From positions 92,559-156,558 of the forward strand of contig NZ_FWZX01000012.1 in the NCBI RefSeq assembly GCF_900177295.1: a DNA stretch of 64,000 bases. The letters are read 5' to 3'. The stretch comes from Tistlia consotensis USBA 355. Lineage in GTDB: Bacteria; Pseudomonadota; Alphaproteobacteria; Kiloniellales; DSM-21159. A program made the translations under genes and the position numbers. The notes beneath the pieces were generated by a model. It did not search any database. It saw only the letters and a list, made by a program, of their open reading frames with translations, and had not been told where the DNA came from. Of this stretch, positions 34,754 to 42,655 are shown one piece after another. The stretch's first letter is position 1. The number at the start of each line of letters is the position of its first letter.

Positions 34754-35711
34754 GCAGCGGTGCCTCCGGGCCCGCTCGGTCCGAGGTGCGCGCGCCCTCC
34801 GCGTCCGACACCGCCGCCCGCTCGCCGGCCGACAGCTCCCGCAGGAGCCGCCTCAGGACCGTGCGCGTGAAGGCCACGGAGGGGTGCAGGTAGCGCTCCT
34901 TGCGGCAGGCGAGCACCCTCGGCAGCTTCAGCGGCGCGATCCGGACGATCCGGAAGCGGCCGCGCCCCAGCTCGGACAGGACGCCGGAGGCCGGCAGGAT
35001 CGCCAGGCCGAGCCGGCGCTCGACCAGTTCCTTGGCCACCTGGGGGCTCTCCACCCGATAGCGGACGTCGAAGGCCGGCGCCTCCTGGCGAGTCATCTCC
35101 TCGAACCAGGAGCGGCCGGTGGCCGCGCGCGTCGTGATGACGAGCGGATGGCCGGCGATCTCTTCCAGGCCCTCGACCGTCGGCGGAAGGGGGTGGTCGG
35201 CCGGGGCGAGCAGGAATACGTCCTCGAAGGCGACGAGCTCGGCGATGATGCTGTCCGAGCCGTCGCCGTGTCCGAGGATGCCGATGTCCAGCCGCTCCGC
35301 ATGCAGCTGCTGCCAGAGATGGTGGCCGACCCCCTCGTAGAACTCGAACCGCAGCTTCGGATAGACGGCCGCGACCTCGCTGCTCAGACGGCCGAAGAGA
35401 TGGTGGGCCAGGGTCGGCGGCGCACCGATAGACACGGTGCCGCCGGGCTCGCGCGACTGCTCCCGGACGTCAGCCTCCGCCGCCCGCCAGGCCCGCAGGA
35501 TCTCGGCGGCGTGGCGGTAGAGCGTGGCGCCCTCCTCGGTCGTCTCGACGCCCTTCGAGTGGCGGATCAGGAGCGGCGCGCCGAGCGAATCCTCCAGCGC
35601 GCGAACGCTCTTGCTCAGGGCCGGCTGGGCGACGCGCAGCCGCTCCGAGGCCCGGTGCAGGCTGCCCGCCTCCACGATCGCCTGGAAATAGCGAAGCTTC
35701 CTGAGGTCCAT
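34710..35711 (-). CDS. LysR-family transcriptional regulator
   Basis: This 333-residue regulator has the N-terminal winged helix MDLRKLRYFQAIVEAGSLHRASERLRVAQPALSKSVRALED (given here by its start and end; residues 1-41), followed by the effector domain (GTVSIGAPPTLAHHLFG; LDIGILGHGDGSDSIIAELV). The C-terminus carries a run of basic residues, RSRRRRRRV, beyond the usual family end. It overlaps the convergent hydrolase gene by 44 bases. It is divergent from the cupin gene at 35966, which it probably regulates. Confidence 0.93.
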   Translation of the reverse strand: MDLRKLRYFQAIVEAGSLHRASERLRVAQPALSKSVRALEDSLGAPLLIRHSKGVETTEEGATLYRHAAEILRAWRAAEADVREQSREPGGTVSIGAPPTLAHHLFGRLSSEVAAVYPKLRFEFYEGVGHHLWQQLHAERLDIGILGHGDGSDSIIAELVAFEDVFLLAPADHPLPPTVEGLEEIAGHPLVITTRAATGRSWFEEMTRQEAPAFDVRYRVESPQVAKELVERRLGLAILPASGVLSELGRGRFRIVRIAPLKLPRVLACRKERYLHPSVAFTRTVLRRLLRELSAGERAAVSDAEGARTSDRAGPEAPLLTPGSRSRRRRRRV

Positions 35712-35880
35712 CGCTCGTGCCCGTCACTGCCATTCCCGATCGATATAGCAGAACCCGGGCGGAAGGGCTCCGGCTCTCCCCGGGGGCGCCACGCGACAGC
35801 CCCGGGGTTTCGGCCGGCCAGGCAGCGGCCCGGTGGCCGGCGGCGTCAGCGCCGGTGGCAGCGCTCTGGCGATAACGAAT

Positions 35881-35894
35881 CGGAATTGCTTCCG
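35881..35894. promoter_or_regulatory. Inverted repeat in the LysR-cupin divergent region
   Basis: CGGAA and TTCCG flank TTGC. The element lies 72 bases before the cupin start and 170 bases from the LysR start. It is a candidate regulatory site but does not match the classic LysR T-N11-A box. Confidence 0.3.
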
Positions 35895-35965
35895 CCCTGC
35901 CATTGTATTGGAAGCTGCGAGAGCGCTCTGACACCTTCCGGCTGCTTGGACAGGGAGGAGACCCC

Positions 35966-36544
35966 ATGAAGACGATCACCCCGAGCGTCGAGGAGATGGA
36001 AGCCCGGCTGGCACGCTTCGGCGACCTGAAGCCCTACGGCAAGGACTTCGCCGACTCGATCGGCGTACCGGAAGCGGTCTTCAAGCAGCTGACCGCCGAC
36101 AAGGTCTACACGATCATGACGCCGGCGAACTACCAGGGGCGCAGCAAGAACGCTCCGGTGAAGGGCGTGGCCGGGGCCGTCGTCAACATCGCCGAGTGCC
36201 CGCCGAAGAACGGTCCCGGCCTGCACGTCCACGAGCAGACCGTCGAGAACTTCTTCTGCCTGTCCGGCTCCTTCGACATCATCTGGGGCGACGACGAGGA
36301 GCACAGCCTGACGCTCGAGCCACTCGACTTCATCTCGATTCCGCCCGGGGTCGCGCGCAGGTTCTACAACAAGAGCGACGAGATCGGCCGCCTGCTCGTG
36401 ATCATCCAGCCGGTGAACGAAGAGCAGAAGGACCGTGTCGCCTATGCGCCGCGGGTCGCCGACGACATGGCCTCGACCTTCGGCCCGGCAATCATCGAGA
36501 AGCTCGAGACCATCGGCTTCCACTTCGACGCCGGTCAGGAGTGA
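35966..36544 (+). CDS. Cupin-domain protein
   Basis: This 192-residue protein starts MKTITPSVEEMEARLARF, with AGGGAGGAG upstream. The cupin core is GPGLHVHEQTVENFFCLSG (near residues 85-103, two His and a Glu as metal ligands), then EPLDFISIPPGVARRFYN as the second motif. Cupins of this size serve as isomerases, dioxygenases or sensor proteins; the exact role is unknown. It is probably a LysR target and is followed, nearly overlapping, by an alpha/beta hydrolase. Confidence 0.85.
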   Translation: MKTITPSVEEMEARLARFGDLKPYGKDFADSIGVPEAVFKQLTADKVYTIMTPANYQGRSKNAPVKGVAGAVVNIAECPPKNGPGLHVHEQTVENFFCLSGSFDIIWGDDEEHSLTLEPLDFISIPPGVARRFYNKSDEIGRLLVIIQPVNEEQKDRVAYAPRVADDMASTFGPAIIEKLETIGFHFDAGQE

Positions 36545-36606
36545 GGGGCCGGTCGGCCGCGGAGGTCGCGGCAGGCCGGCCGTCGCGCAGGGACGGACTC
36601 GGCGAA

Positions 36607-37512
36607 ATGCTGGCGACCGACATCGCCGCGCCGACCGGCCGCCCGGGCGAGACGCTCCACCTCCGCCGCGTCGACGGCGGCGGCGGCGGGGACGGGCGTC
36701 CGCCGGTCCTCTTCCTGCACGGCTCGACCGTGCCGGCGAGCGTCGCCTTCGCCAGCCGCTTCGACGGCCTCAGCTTCCTGGAGCTCGCCGCGGCGCAGGG
36801 CCTCGACGCCTGGTCGCTCGATTTCCGAGGCTTCGGCCGGTCTTTCCGGCCGGACGGCTCGACCGGCCCGGTGACCTCGACCGGCGACGCCGTCTCCGAC
36901 GTGGAGGCCAGCGTCGCGCACATCCTGGCCGAGACCGGCGCGACGCAGCTCGACCTAGTCGGCTGGTCCTGGGGCGCGACCGTGGCCGGCAGCTTCGCCG
37001 CCGGCCGCAGCCCGCGACTGCGCCGGCTGGTGCTGATCGCACCGCAATGGCTCCGCGACACCCCCTCGCCGCTGCTGAAAGATCCCGCGGTCCTGGAGAG
37101 CGGCTACCGTGCTGTCGTGCCCGAGGCCGTCGCGGCCCGCTGGATCGGCGGCCTTCCGGAGCAGCTGGCCGACCAGGTGACGCGGAACGGCTGGGATCGC
37201 ATCCTGGCCGCGGCCCTGGCCGAAGAGGCGAGCGGCGCTGGGCTGGCGCCGAACGGACCGCTGCGCGAGATCCACCGGAACTGGTCCGGCGGCCTGCCGG
37301 TCTACGCCCCCCGACTGATCGAGGTTCCGGTGCGCGTCCTGGTCGGCAGCGACGACCGGGAGACGCCGCCCCCGACGGTGCGCGGCCTCTTCGCGGAGCT
37401 CGTCCGGCACCCGGACGCCCAGCTGCTGGAGATCTCCGGCGCCTCGCACTTCGTGCCGCTCGAGCCGAAGCGGGAGCAGGTGGTCCACTTCATCGCCGGC
37501 TTCCTCGGCTGA
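36607..37512 (+). CDS. Alpha/beta hydrolase
   Basis: This 301-residue hydrolase has the oxyanion segment VLFLHGSTVPASVAF, then AWSLDFRGFGRSF, nucleophile GWSWGATVAGSF (Ser in GWSWG), acid VLVGSDDRETPP and His in SGASHFVPLEP. The start at 36607 (MLATDIAAP) gives a domain-length protein. A GTG at 36541 overlapping the cupin stop would add 22 residues of low complexity. It follows the cupin and likely acts in the same minor pathway. The substrate is unknown. Confidence 0.88.
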   Translation: MLATDIAAPTGRPGETLHLRRVDGGGGGDGRPPVLFLHGSTVPASVAFASRFDGLSFLELAAAQGLDAWSLDFRGFGRSFRPDGSTGPVTSTGDAVSDVEASVAHILAETGATQLDLVGWSWGATVAGSFAAGRSPRLRRLVLIAPQWLRDTPSPLLKDPAVLESGYRAVVPEAVAARWIGGLPEQLADQVTRNGWDRILAAALAEEASGAGLAPNGPLREIHRNWSGGLPVYAPRLIEVPVRVLVGSDDRETPPPTVRGLFAELVRHPDAQLLEISGASHFVPLEPKREQVVHFIAGFLG

Positions 37513-37544
37513 GGCGTCGCCTCGACCGGCGAGCGGGGCTGCCC

Positions 37545-37690
37545 CTGGCCAAGAAGCCGGGCTGCGCCCCGCAGGAGGGGCCGCTGGGCCCCTTCGCCGC
37601 CACCGACCCCATGCGGCAGACCAGCGTCCCCGGTGTCTTCGCCTGCGGCGACGCGGGGCGCGGCGCACCGCTCGCCGGTCTTCGGATGAA
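37545..37690 (+). pseudogene. Fragment of an FAD-dependent thioredoxin-reductase-like oxidoreductase
   Basis: The plus-strand reading contains EEGPLGPF-like residues (QEGPLGPFAATDPMRQ) followed by TSVPGVFACGDAGRG, the flavin-binding C-terminal motif of the thioredoxin-reductase family (TxxPGVFAxGD). Only about 45 residues remain, with no start, no NAD(P) domain and no helix after GDA. It is a gene remnant, probably left by deletion, between the hydrolase and the terminator hairpin. Confidence 0.75.
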
Positions 37691-37694
37691 GCGA

Positions 37695-37724
37695 AGGCCC
37701 CGCCGGGCGAACCGGGCGGGGCCT
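37695..37724 (-). terminator. Terminator hairpin of the ArsR-AHSA1 unit
   Basis: AGGCCCCGCC (37695-37704) pairs perfectly with GGCGGGGCCT (37715-37724) around a ten-base loop. On the minus strand TTCGCTTC follows. It lies 17-47 bases past the AHSA1 stop. The same stem could also limit read-through from the plus-strand hydrolase. Confidence 0.65.
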
Positions 37725-37741
37725 CTCCGCCCACAGGCCGC

Positions 37742-38275
37742 TCAGCCCGGAATCCGCCGCTCGTACTCCGGCTTGAGGGCGCTCCAGCGGTCCCAGAAGG
37801 GCTCGGGCTCGCTGCCGGAGAGGCGGGCGGCCAGAATGTCGAGGTGGGCGTGCCAGCCGGCGCCGACCTTGAGCGAGGTCGGGCGGTCGGGCAGGCGGCG
37901 GTGGATCACGGTCAGCAGTACCTTCTCGCCGCGCGGCTCCAGCTCGAAGGAGACCTCGCCGGCGCCGCCGAAGGTGAAGGCGAGGCGGCGCGGCGGCTCG
38001 AATTCCAGGATCCGGCTCTCGATGCGGTGCTCGGCCCCGAAGCCCTCGGGCCGCTCGCCCGGCGGGTCGGTCAGCTCGTCGTTGCGCCAGGTGAGCGCGA
38101 AGGCGCCGCCGACCGCCGCCGGCATCTCGCCGGCCGCCAGCCAGCGGCAGCGCAGGTCGCTGTCGGTGAGATAGGCCCAGACGCGCTCGGCGGTGCCGGG
38201 CAGCAGGCGCTGGATCTTCAGGGTCGCCGGCTCGATCAGGCTGCCGTAGCCGTCCAGGGTCGCGGTCTCGGTCAT
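37742..38275 (-). CDS. SRPBCC (AHSA1-like) domain protein
   Basis: This 177-residue protein contains the AHSA1/SRPBCC fold: LKIQRLLPGTAERVWAYLTD (residues 19-38), then CRWLAAGEMPAAVGGAF, and FEPPRRLAFTFG. Members form a hydrophobic ligand pocket. Such genes commonly follow an ArsR regulator, and here the ATG overlaps the ArsR stop (ATGA). The ligand is unknown. A strong hairpin lies just past the stop. Confidence 0.88.
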   Translation of the reverse strand: MTETATLDGYGSLIEPATLKIQRLLPGTAERVWAYLTDSDLRCRWLAAGEMPAAVGGAFALTWRNDELTDPPGERPEGFGAEHRIESRILEFEPPRRLAFTFGGAGEVSFELEPRGEKVLLTVIHRRLPDRPTSLKVGAGWHAHLDILAARLSGSEPEPFWDRWSALKPEYERRIPG

Positions 38276-38664
38276 GACTCGTCTCCTTCGGGGGATTGCG
38301 GGGCGGAAGGATTCTCGCGGGTGGCGGAGCTCTCGGCGGCCTCCTGGCGCAGCAGCGCGTCGAGGACGTCCAGACGCCCGGTCCAGAAGCGCTCGTAGAA
38401 GCCCAGCCAGTCGTGGGCGCTGGCCAGGGGGCCGGGCTCGAGGCGGCAGAGGTGGGTCCGGCCGCGCACCTCGCGGCGGACCAGCCCGGCCTTCTCGAGC
38501 GCCTTGACGTGCTTCGAGGCGGCCGCGAGGGACATCTCGAAGGGCTCGGCGAGCTGGCCGACCGTCCGCTCGCCGCCGGCCAGCGCGCGGAGCATCCGCC
38601 GCCGCGTGGCGTCGCCGAGGGCGTGGAAGACGGTGTCCAGGTCGGGGGTCTGTTGTTCAACCAT
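38272..38664 (-). CDS. ArsR-family transcriptional regulator
   Basis: This 130-residue regulator starts MVEQQTPDLDTVFHALGDAT, with the helix-turn-helix VGQLAEPFEMSLAAASKHVKALEKAGLVRR at residues 35-65 (quoted here as endpoints plus key Ser-Lys-His). No metal-binding Cys pair is seen, so it is of the non-metal ArsR/SdpR type that pairs with AHSA1 genes. The ATG begins seven bases after a TATATT -10 element, so the message would be leaderless. An upstream ATG at 38700 lies before the promoter and is excluded on that ground. Confidence 0.92.
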   Translation of the reverse strand: MVEQQTPDLDTVFHALGDATRRRMLRALAGGERTVGQLAEPFEMSLAAASKHVKALEKAGLVRREVRGRTHLCRLEPGPLASAHDWLGFYERFWTGRLDVLDALLRQEAAESSATRENPSAPQSPEGDES

Positions 38665-38673
38665 GCGGTTGAA
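38656..38673. promoter_or_regulatory. ArsR operator overlapping the start codon
   Basis: TTCAACC-ATGC-GGTTGAA is a perfect inverted repeat (seven-base arms, four-base spacer). It contains the ATG of the ArsR gene on the minus strand and touches the -10 element. Confidence 0.8.
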
Positions 38674-38700
38674 TATAGCGGCGGGCAGGAAGCCTGTCAA
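38672..38700 (-). promoter_or_regulatory. Near-consensus sigma-70 promoter of the ArsR gene
   Basis: TTGACA (38695-38700), a 17-base spacer and TATATT (38672-38677) read leftward. This is the best promoter in the window. The predicted start of transcription falls on or next to the ATG at 38664. Confidence 0.8.
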
Positions 38701-38712
38701 CCGAATGGTTGA
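38697..38712. promoter_or_regulatory. Second ArsR operator over the -35 element
   Basis: TCAACC-GAAT-GGTTGA shares arms with the operator at 38656. The centres are 40 bases apart, close to four helical turns, which suits cooperative binding on either side of the promoter. Confidence 0.8.
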
Positions 38713-38714
38713 AT

Positions 38715-39021
38715 GATATCGCCCGGTGGCGGCTCAGGACCGGCCCGGCGCCACCTCCTCGCGGGTAGCGCCCCGCTCTTCGTCCCCGCCCGCTAAACCG
38801 GCAGGCGGGCGCAGCGGCTGCCCAGTTCTTCGGCAGGCGGCGGCGGCGCGGCGCGGCGGTGGCCGGAGAGAATCGTTGTACCTGCTACCGTTTGCCCGGA
38901 TGGGTGCGGCTGGCACGCAACTTGCGACGCCCGCGGCGTCGCGACCAGCGAGGACTGGGCCCATGCAGCGTCTTTCGGCTTCGACCCTCCGCCATGCCCG
39001 TGAACCGGGCCGAGGCCGGCC
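38715..39021. other. 307-base intergenic region
   Basis: No gene was recognised. It should hold the promoter of the dioxygenase-led operon at 39022. A hairpin with eight-base arms GCGACGCC/GGCGTCGC lies at 38924-38942 around CGC. No clear -10/-35 pair is visible. Confidence 0.5.
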
Positions 39022-39846
39022 GTGACGGGGCTGACGCAAGATGAAGCCGCGCGCTTCGAGGCCGAGGGCTACTTCCTGAAAGGCCGGGCGATCACGGCCG
39101 ACCACGCGGCCGACTGCCGGCGGCGCATCGAGGCGATGGAGGAGGCGCTCGGCGAAGAGTGCAACATCCGCATGAAGATCAAGGCGCACGTGGTCTCGCC
39201 CTGGATGGTCGACTTGGCGCGCCACCCGGCGATCCTCGACGCCGTCGAATCGCTGCTCGGGCCGGACATCCTGCTGTTCGGCTCCTCGATGTTCGCCAAG
39301 GCCGCGGCGAGCCCCAAGTTCGTCTCCTGGCACCAGGACTCGGCCTACTACGGCCTGACCCCCAACGAGTCGGTGACCGCCTGGCTGGCCTTCACGCCGA
39401 GCGACCGCTCGAACGGCTGCCTCCGGGTCCTGCCCGGCTCGCACCGCGGCGTCGACTACGAGCACGACGAGACCTACGACCCGGAGAACCTGCTGGCCCG
39501 CGGCCAGACGATCCGCGGCATCGACGACGAGCGCGCGGTCTACCTGGAGCTGGAGCCGGGCGAGTTCTCGCTGCACCACGTGCGCACCGCCCACGGCAGC
39601 CTGGGCAACCCGAGCGGCGACCGGCGCATCGGCCTCGCCTTCTTCTACATGGCCGCCCAGGTCGACTCGACCCTGGGCCGGCGCAGCGCCCTCCTGGTGC
39701 GCGGCGAGGACCGCCACGGCCACTGGGACCCCGACCCGCTGCCGCGCACCGACCTCGACCCCGTGACCCTGCAGTACCTGACCGACATGTGGACCCGCTA
39801 CCAGAGCAAGGAGGTCCGCCAGGCCGCCCTGGCGGGCAAGCTCTGA
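39022..39846 (+). CDS. Phytanoyl-CoA dioxygenase-family Fe(II)/2-oxoglutarate oxygenase
   Basis: This 274-residue oxygenase starts with GTG. The iron-binding facial triad is visible: WHQDSAYY (His, Asp; near residue 95) and HHVRTAHGSLGNPSGDRR (distal His and 2-oxoglutarate-binding Arg; near residues 190-207). The length is usual for bacterial PhyH-like proteins, which hydroxylate or demethylate small organics. It leads a run with the AtzH-like protein and amidase. Its substrate is unknown, but an amide or N-containing compound is a fair guess. Confidence 0.9.
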   Translation: MTGLTQDEAARFEAEGYFLKGRAITADHAADCRRRIEAMEEALGEECNIRMKIKAHVVSPWMVDLARHPAILDAVESLLGPDILLFGSSMFAKAAASPKFVSWHQDSAYYGLTPNESVTAWLAFTPSDRSNGCLRVLPGSHRGVDYEHDETYDPENLLARGQTIRGIDDERAVYLELEPGEFSLHHVRTAHGSLGNPSGDRRIGLAFFYMAAQVDSTLGRRSALLVRGEDRHGHWDPDPLPRTDLDPVTLQYLTDMWTRYQSKEVRQAALAGKL

Positions 39847-39866
39847 CCGGCCAGGCGCGCGTGGCG

Positions 39867-40244
39867 ATGGAGATCAACCACCCCGAGACCCTGGCCGAGG
39901 TGACCGCGGCCTTCCTGGCCTACGAGAAGGCCCTGGTGACCAACGACCTGGCGGCGCTCGACGGCTTCTTCTGGGAGAGCGGGTTCGTGCTGCGTTACGG
40001 CGTCGGCGAGGAGCTCTACGGCATCGAGGCGATCCGCGCCTTCCGCTCCGACCGCCCGACCGGCGACCTGGACCGCGACCTGGTCCGCCAGGTCGTCACC
40101 ACCTTCGGCCGCGACTTCGCGACGGCCAACGCCCAGTACCGGCGCCGCAGGTCCGGCGCCGAGGGCCGGGTCAGCCAGACCTGGGTCCGGCTGCCCGAGG
40201 GCTGGCGCATCGTCGCGGCCCACGTCAGCGCAGCCAAGAGATGA
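39867..40244 (+). CDS. AtzH/HpxZ-like NTF2-fold protein
   Basis: This 125-residue protein begins MEINHPETLAEVTAAFLAYE and contains ALDGFFWESGFVLRYGVGEELYGIEAI and FGRDFATANAQYRR, characteristic of the AtzH-like (DUF3225) NTF2-fold family. Known relatives act in cyanuric-acid/biuret breakdown (AtzH) or oxalurate catabolism (HpxZ), nearly always beside an AtzE-like amidase, as here (nine bases ahead). It probably helps hydrolyse or decarboxylate an amide intermediate. No AtzG-like small subunit is seen nearby. Confidence 0.82.
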   Translation: MEINHPETLAEVTAAFLAYEKALVTNDLAALDGFFWESGFVLRYGVGEELYGIEAIRAFRSDRPTGDLDRDLVRQVVTTFGRDFATANAQYRRRRSGAEGRVSQTWVRLPEGWRIVAAHVSAAKR

Positions 40245-40253
40245 GGTAGGCCG

Positions 40254-41513
40254 ATGGACCGGCTGAACGGCCTGCTGCTGAAGCTGCGCAACGGCACCGA
40301 GCCGGCGCCGGCCGACCGGGCCCGGGCCTTCGTCGAGCGCTTCGAGCTGCCGGGCGCGTCCCAGGGCCCGCTCGCCGGCCTCTCCTTCGCCGCCAAGGAC
40401 GTCTTCGACGTCGCCGGCCACAGGACCGGCTGCGGCAACCCGACCTGGGCGGCGACGCACCCGCCGGCCGCGGCCCACGCCGCCGCCGTCGAGGCCTGCC
40501 TGGAGGCCGGCGCGAGCCTGCGCGGCAAGACCCACACCGACGAACTGGCCTACAGCCTGATGGGGGTCAACGCCCACCACGGCACGCCGCTCAACGGCGC
40601 CGCGCCGGGCCGCGTGCCCGGCGGCTCCTCCTCCGGCTCGGCGGCGGCGACGGCGGCCGGCCTGGTCGATTTCGCCCTGGGCAGCGATACCGGCGGCTCG
40701 GTGCGCCTGCCCGCCTCCTTCTGCGGCCTCTACGGCCTGCGCACGACCCACGGCCGGGTCGCCCGCGAAGGCATGGCGCCGCTGGCGCCGAGCTTCGACG
40801 TGGTCGGCTGGCTGGCGCGCACCGCCTGGATCCTGGAGACCGTGACCAAGGGCCTCGGCCTCGGCGGCCGGCGCAGCCCGGGCCGGCCGCGCCTGCTGGT
40901 CGCGAGCGACGCCTGGGCGCTGGCCGAGCGGCCGACCGCCCGCGCGCTCAAGCCGGTGGTCGACCGGCTGGAGGACCTGCTCGGCCCGGCGACCGCCGTC
41001 AGCCTGGCCGGCGACTCGCTCGCCGGGGAATCGCTCGCCGAGTGGCGCGAGACCTTCCGGATCTGCCAGGCCGCCGAGGTCTGGCAGGCCCACGGCGCCT
41101 GGATCGAGGCCAATGCGCCGGACTTCGGCCCCGGCGTCGCCGAGCGCTTCGCCGCCGCCAGCCGGGTCACGGCAGCCGAGCGCGCCGAGGCCGGGGCCCG
41201 GCGCGCCGCGATCCGCCGGCGCCTGACCGGCCTGCTCGGCGCCGACGGCCTTCTGGTCCTGCCGACCGCGCCCGGGCCGGCGCCGCTGCTCACGGCCGGG
41301 GCGGCCGAGCTCGACAGCTTTCGCGCCCGGGCCCTGGAGCTGCTCTGCCCAGCCGGGCTGGCCGGCCTGCCGCAGGTCTCGATCCCGGCCGGCCTCGCCG
41401 GCGGCGCGCCGGTCGGCCTGTCGCTGCTCGGCCCGGCCGGCGCCGACGGCACGCTGACCGAGATCGCCGCCAGCCTGGAGCTGTTCCTGATGGTGCCCTA
41501 CGCGCCGGTCTGA
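40254..41513 (+). CDS. Amidase signature-family hydrolase (AtzE-like)
   Basis: This 419-residue amidase shows the Ser-cisSer-Lys triad: Lys in FAAKDVFDVAG (near residue 48), cis-Ser in RVPGGSSSGSAAATAAG (near residue 125) and catalytic Ser in LGSDTGGSVRLPASFCGLYG (near residue 148). The gene order with the AtzH-like protein matches AtzE-type partners. It would hydrolyse an amide or ureide to an acid plus ammonia or urea. Its 3' end overlaps a convergent phosphoribosyltransferase gene by 16 bases. Confidence 0.93.
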   Translation: MDRLNGLLLKLRNGTEPAPADRARAFVERFELPGASQGPLAGLSFAAKDVFDVAGHRTGCGNPTWAATHPPAAAHAAAVEACLEAGASLRGKTHTDELAYSLMGVNAHHGTPLNGAAPGRVPGGSSSGSAAATAAGLVDFALGSDTGGSVRLPASFCGLYGLRTTHGRVAREGMAPLAPSFDVVGWLARTAWILETVTKGLGLGGRRSPGRPRLLVASDAWALAERPTARALKPVVDRLEDLLGPATAVSLAGDSLAGESLAEWRETFRICQAAEVWQAHGAWIEANAPDFGPGVAERFAAASRVTAAERAEAGARRAAIRRRLTGLLGADGLLVLPTAPGPAPLLTAGAAELDSFRARALELLCPAGLAGLPQVSIPAGLAGGAPVGLSLLGPAGADGTLTEIAASLELFLMVPYAPV

Positions 41514-42271
41514 CGGCCGTCGCCGGCGGCCTCGTCCAGCGTGCCGGGGATCGGCATCCAGCCGTCCTCGACCCGCTCGAACAGCGGCCCGGCGAAGACT
41601 CCGCGGACCAGGGCCGGCAGCGCCGGGTCGTGCCCGGCCAGGCGCGCGCGCCAGGCGACGCCCTGGCGCATCGCCACGACCACGCCGGCGAGACGGCAGT
41701 CGAGCCGCCCGAGCAGGCTGAGGGCCGAGACCAGGGTCGAGCCGCTCGAGACCGCGTCGTCGACCACCACGACCCGGCGCCCGGCGAGGCGCGGCAGCAG
41801 GTTCGGATCGACGTAGAGCGACTTGGCACCGCCGGGGCTGGTGATCGAGCGCACCGGCTCCGACAGCGCCTCGCGGTACCAGAACTTCCGGGAGTAGCCG
41901 AAGGGCAGGTAGCTGGCCTGCCCGAGCCGCCGGGCGACGAGCGGCGCGAGGACCAGCCCCAGGGTCGGCAGCCCGACGATCGCCTCGGCGCCGGCCGCGC
42001 GCGCGAGCCCGGCCATGAAGTCCGCCAGCGTCTCGCAGACGGCGAAGCTCGCCTGGTTGGCGATCAGCGAGGCGACGGCGCGGCCGCGCCCCTCGCCCGG
42101 AGTCGCCGGCAGCCGGCGCAGCGGCAGCACCAGGATCCGCCCGTCGGGCAGTCGCGCCGGATAGCCGTAGCGGTAGGGCGCCACCGCCCGGCCGGCCGGG
42201 TCGTCCGCCGGCAGGATCGCCTGCCAGGAGTCCGTGGTCGGCCGGACGAAGTCGTCGCCGGCGCCGGTCAC
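41498..42271 (-). CDS. Phosphoribosyltransferase-fold protein
   Basis: This 257-residue protein carries the PRPP-binding motif RRVVVVDDAVSSGSTLVSAL near residues 165-184, the type I PRTase signature with tandem Asp. Upstream VGLPTLGLVLAPLVARRLG matches the PRTase hood region. Family members make nucleotides from free bases, but the N-terminal ~70 residues are not typical of the well-known enzymes. It is convergent to the amidase and divergent from the Rieske gene, 42 bases away. It suggests handling of a purine- or pyrimidine-like base. Confidence 0.8.
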   Translation of the reverse strand: MTGAGDDFVRPTTDSWQAILPADDPAGRAVAPYRYGYPARLPDGRILVLPLRRLPATPGEGRGRAVASLIANQASFAVCETLADFMAGLARAAGAEAIVGLPTLGLVLAPLVARRLGQASYLPFGYSRKFWYREALSEPVRSITSPGGAKSLYVDPNLLPRLAGRRVVVVDDAVSSGSTLVSALSLLGRLDCRLAGVVVAMRQGVAWRARLAGHDPALPALVRGVFAGPLFERVEDGWMPIPGTLDEAAGDGRQTGA

Positions 42272-42313
42272 GGAGTCGCCCTCGCGGGATCGCCCGGGCT
42301 ATAGGATGCCGCC

Positions 42314-42655
42314 ATGACCGACCTCCCCACCGGCTGGCAGGCCGTCGCGACGCTGCAGGACCTGCCGGCCGAGGGCCTGCACGAGATCGTCGTCGGCCGG
42401 CACCTCGTCCTGCTGGTCCGCCGCGGCGGCGCGCTGCTCGCCGTCCAGGGACTCTGCCCGCACCAGGCGGCGCGGCTGGTCGGCGGCCGGCTCGACGATC
42501 AGGGCTGGCTGCACTGCCCGCACCACCAGGCCCGCTTCCGGCTCGCCGACGGCGCCTGCGGACCGGGCTGGCGGCTGCCGGCGCTGCGCCGCTTCGAGAC
42601 GCGGGTCGAGGCCGGCATGGTCCTGCTGCCCGATCCCCTGGCGCCGCTGCCCTAG
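42314..42655 (+). CDS. Rieske [2Fe-2S] ferredoxin-type protein
   Basis: This small 113-residue protein has the two Rieske motifs CPHQAARLVGG (near residue 55) and CPHHQARFRLADG (near residue 73), that is, Cys-x-His and Cys-x2-His. The size matches a stand-alone Rieske ferredoxin. It would donate electrons to an oxygenase or dehydrogenase, but no obvious oxygenase alpha subunit lies beside it. Its stop overlaps the convergent DUF1116 gene by four bases. Confidence 0.9.
   Translation: MTDLPTGWQAVATLQDLPAEGLHEIVVGRHLVLLVRRGGALLAVQGLCPHQAARLVGGRLDDQGWLHCPHHQARFRLADGACGPGWRLPALRRFETRVEAGMVLLPDPLAPLP

Noticed and set aside
38665..38700. Upstream ATG at 38700 as start of the ArsR gene
   Set aside because: It lies within the -35 element of the promoter and would not be on the message.
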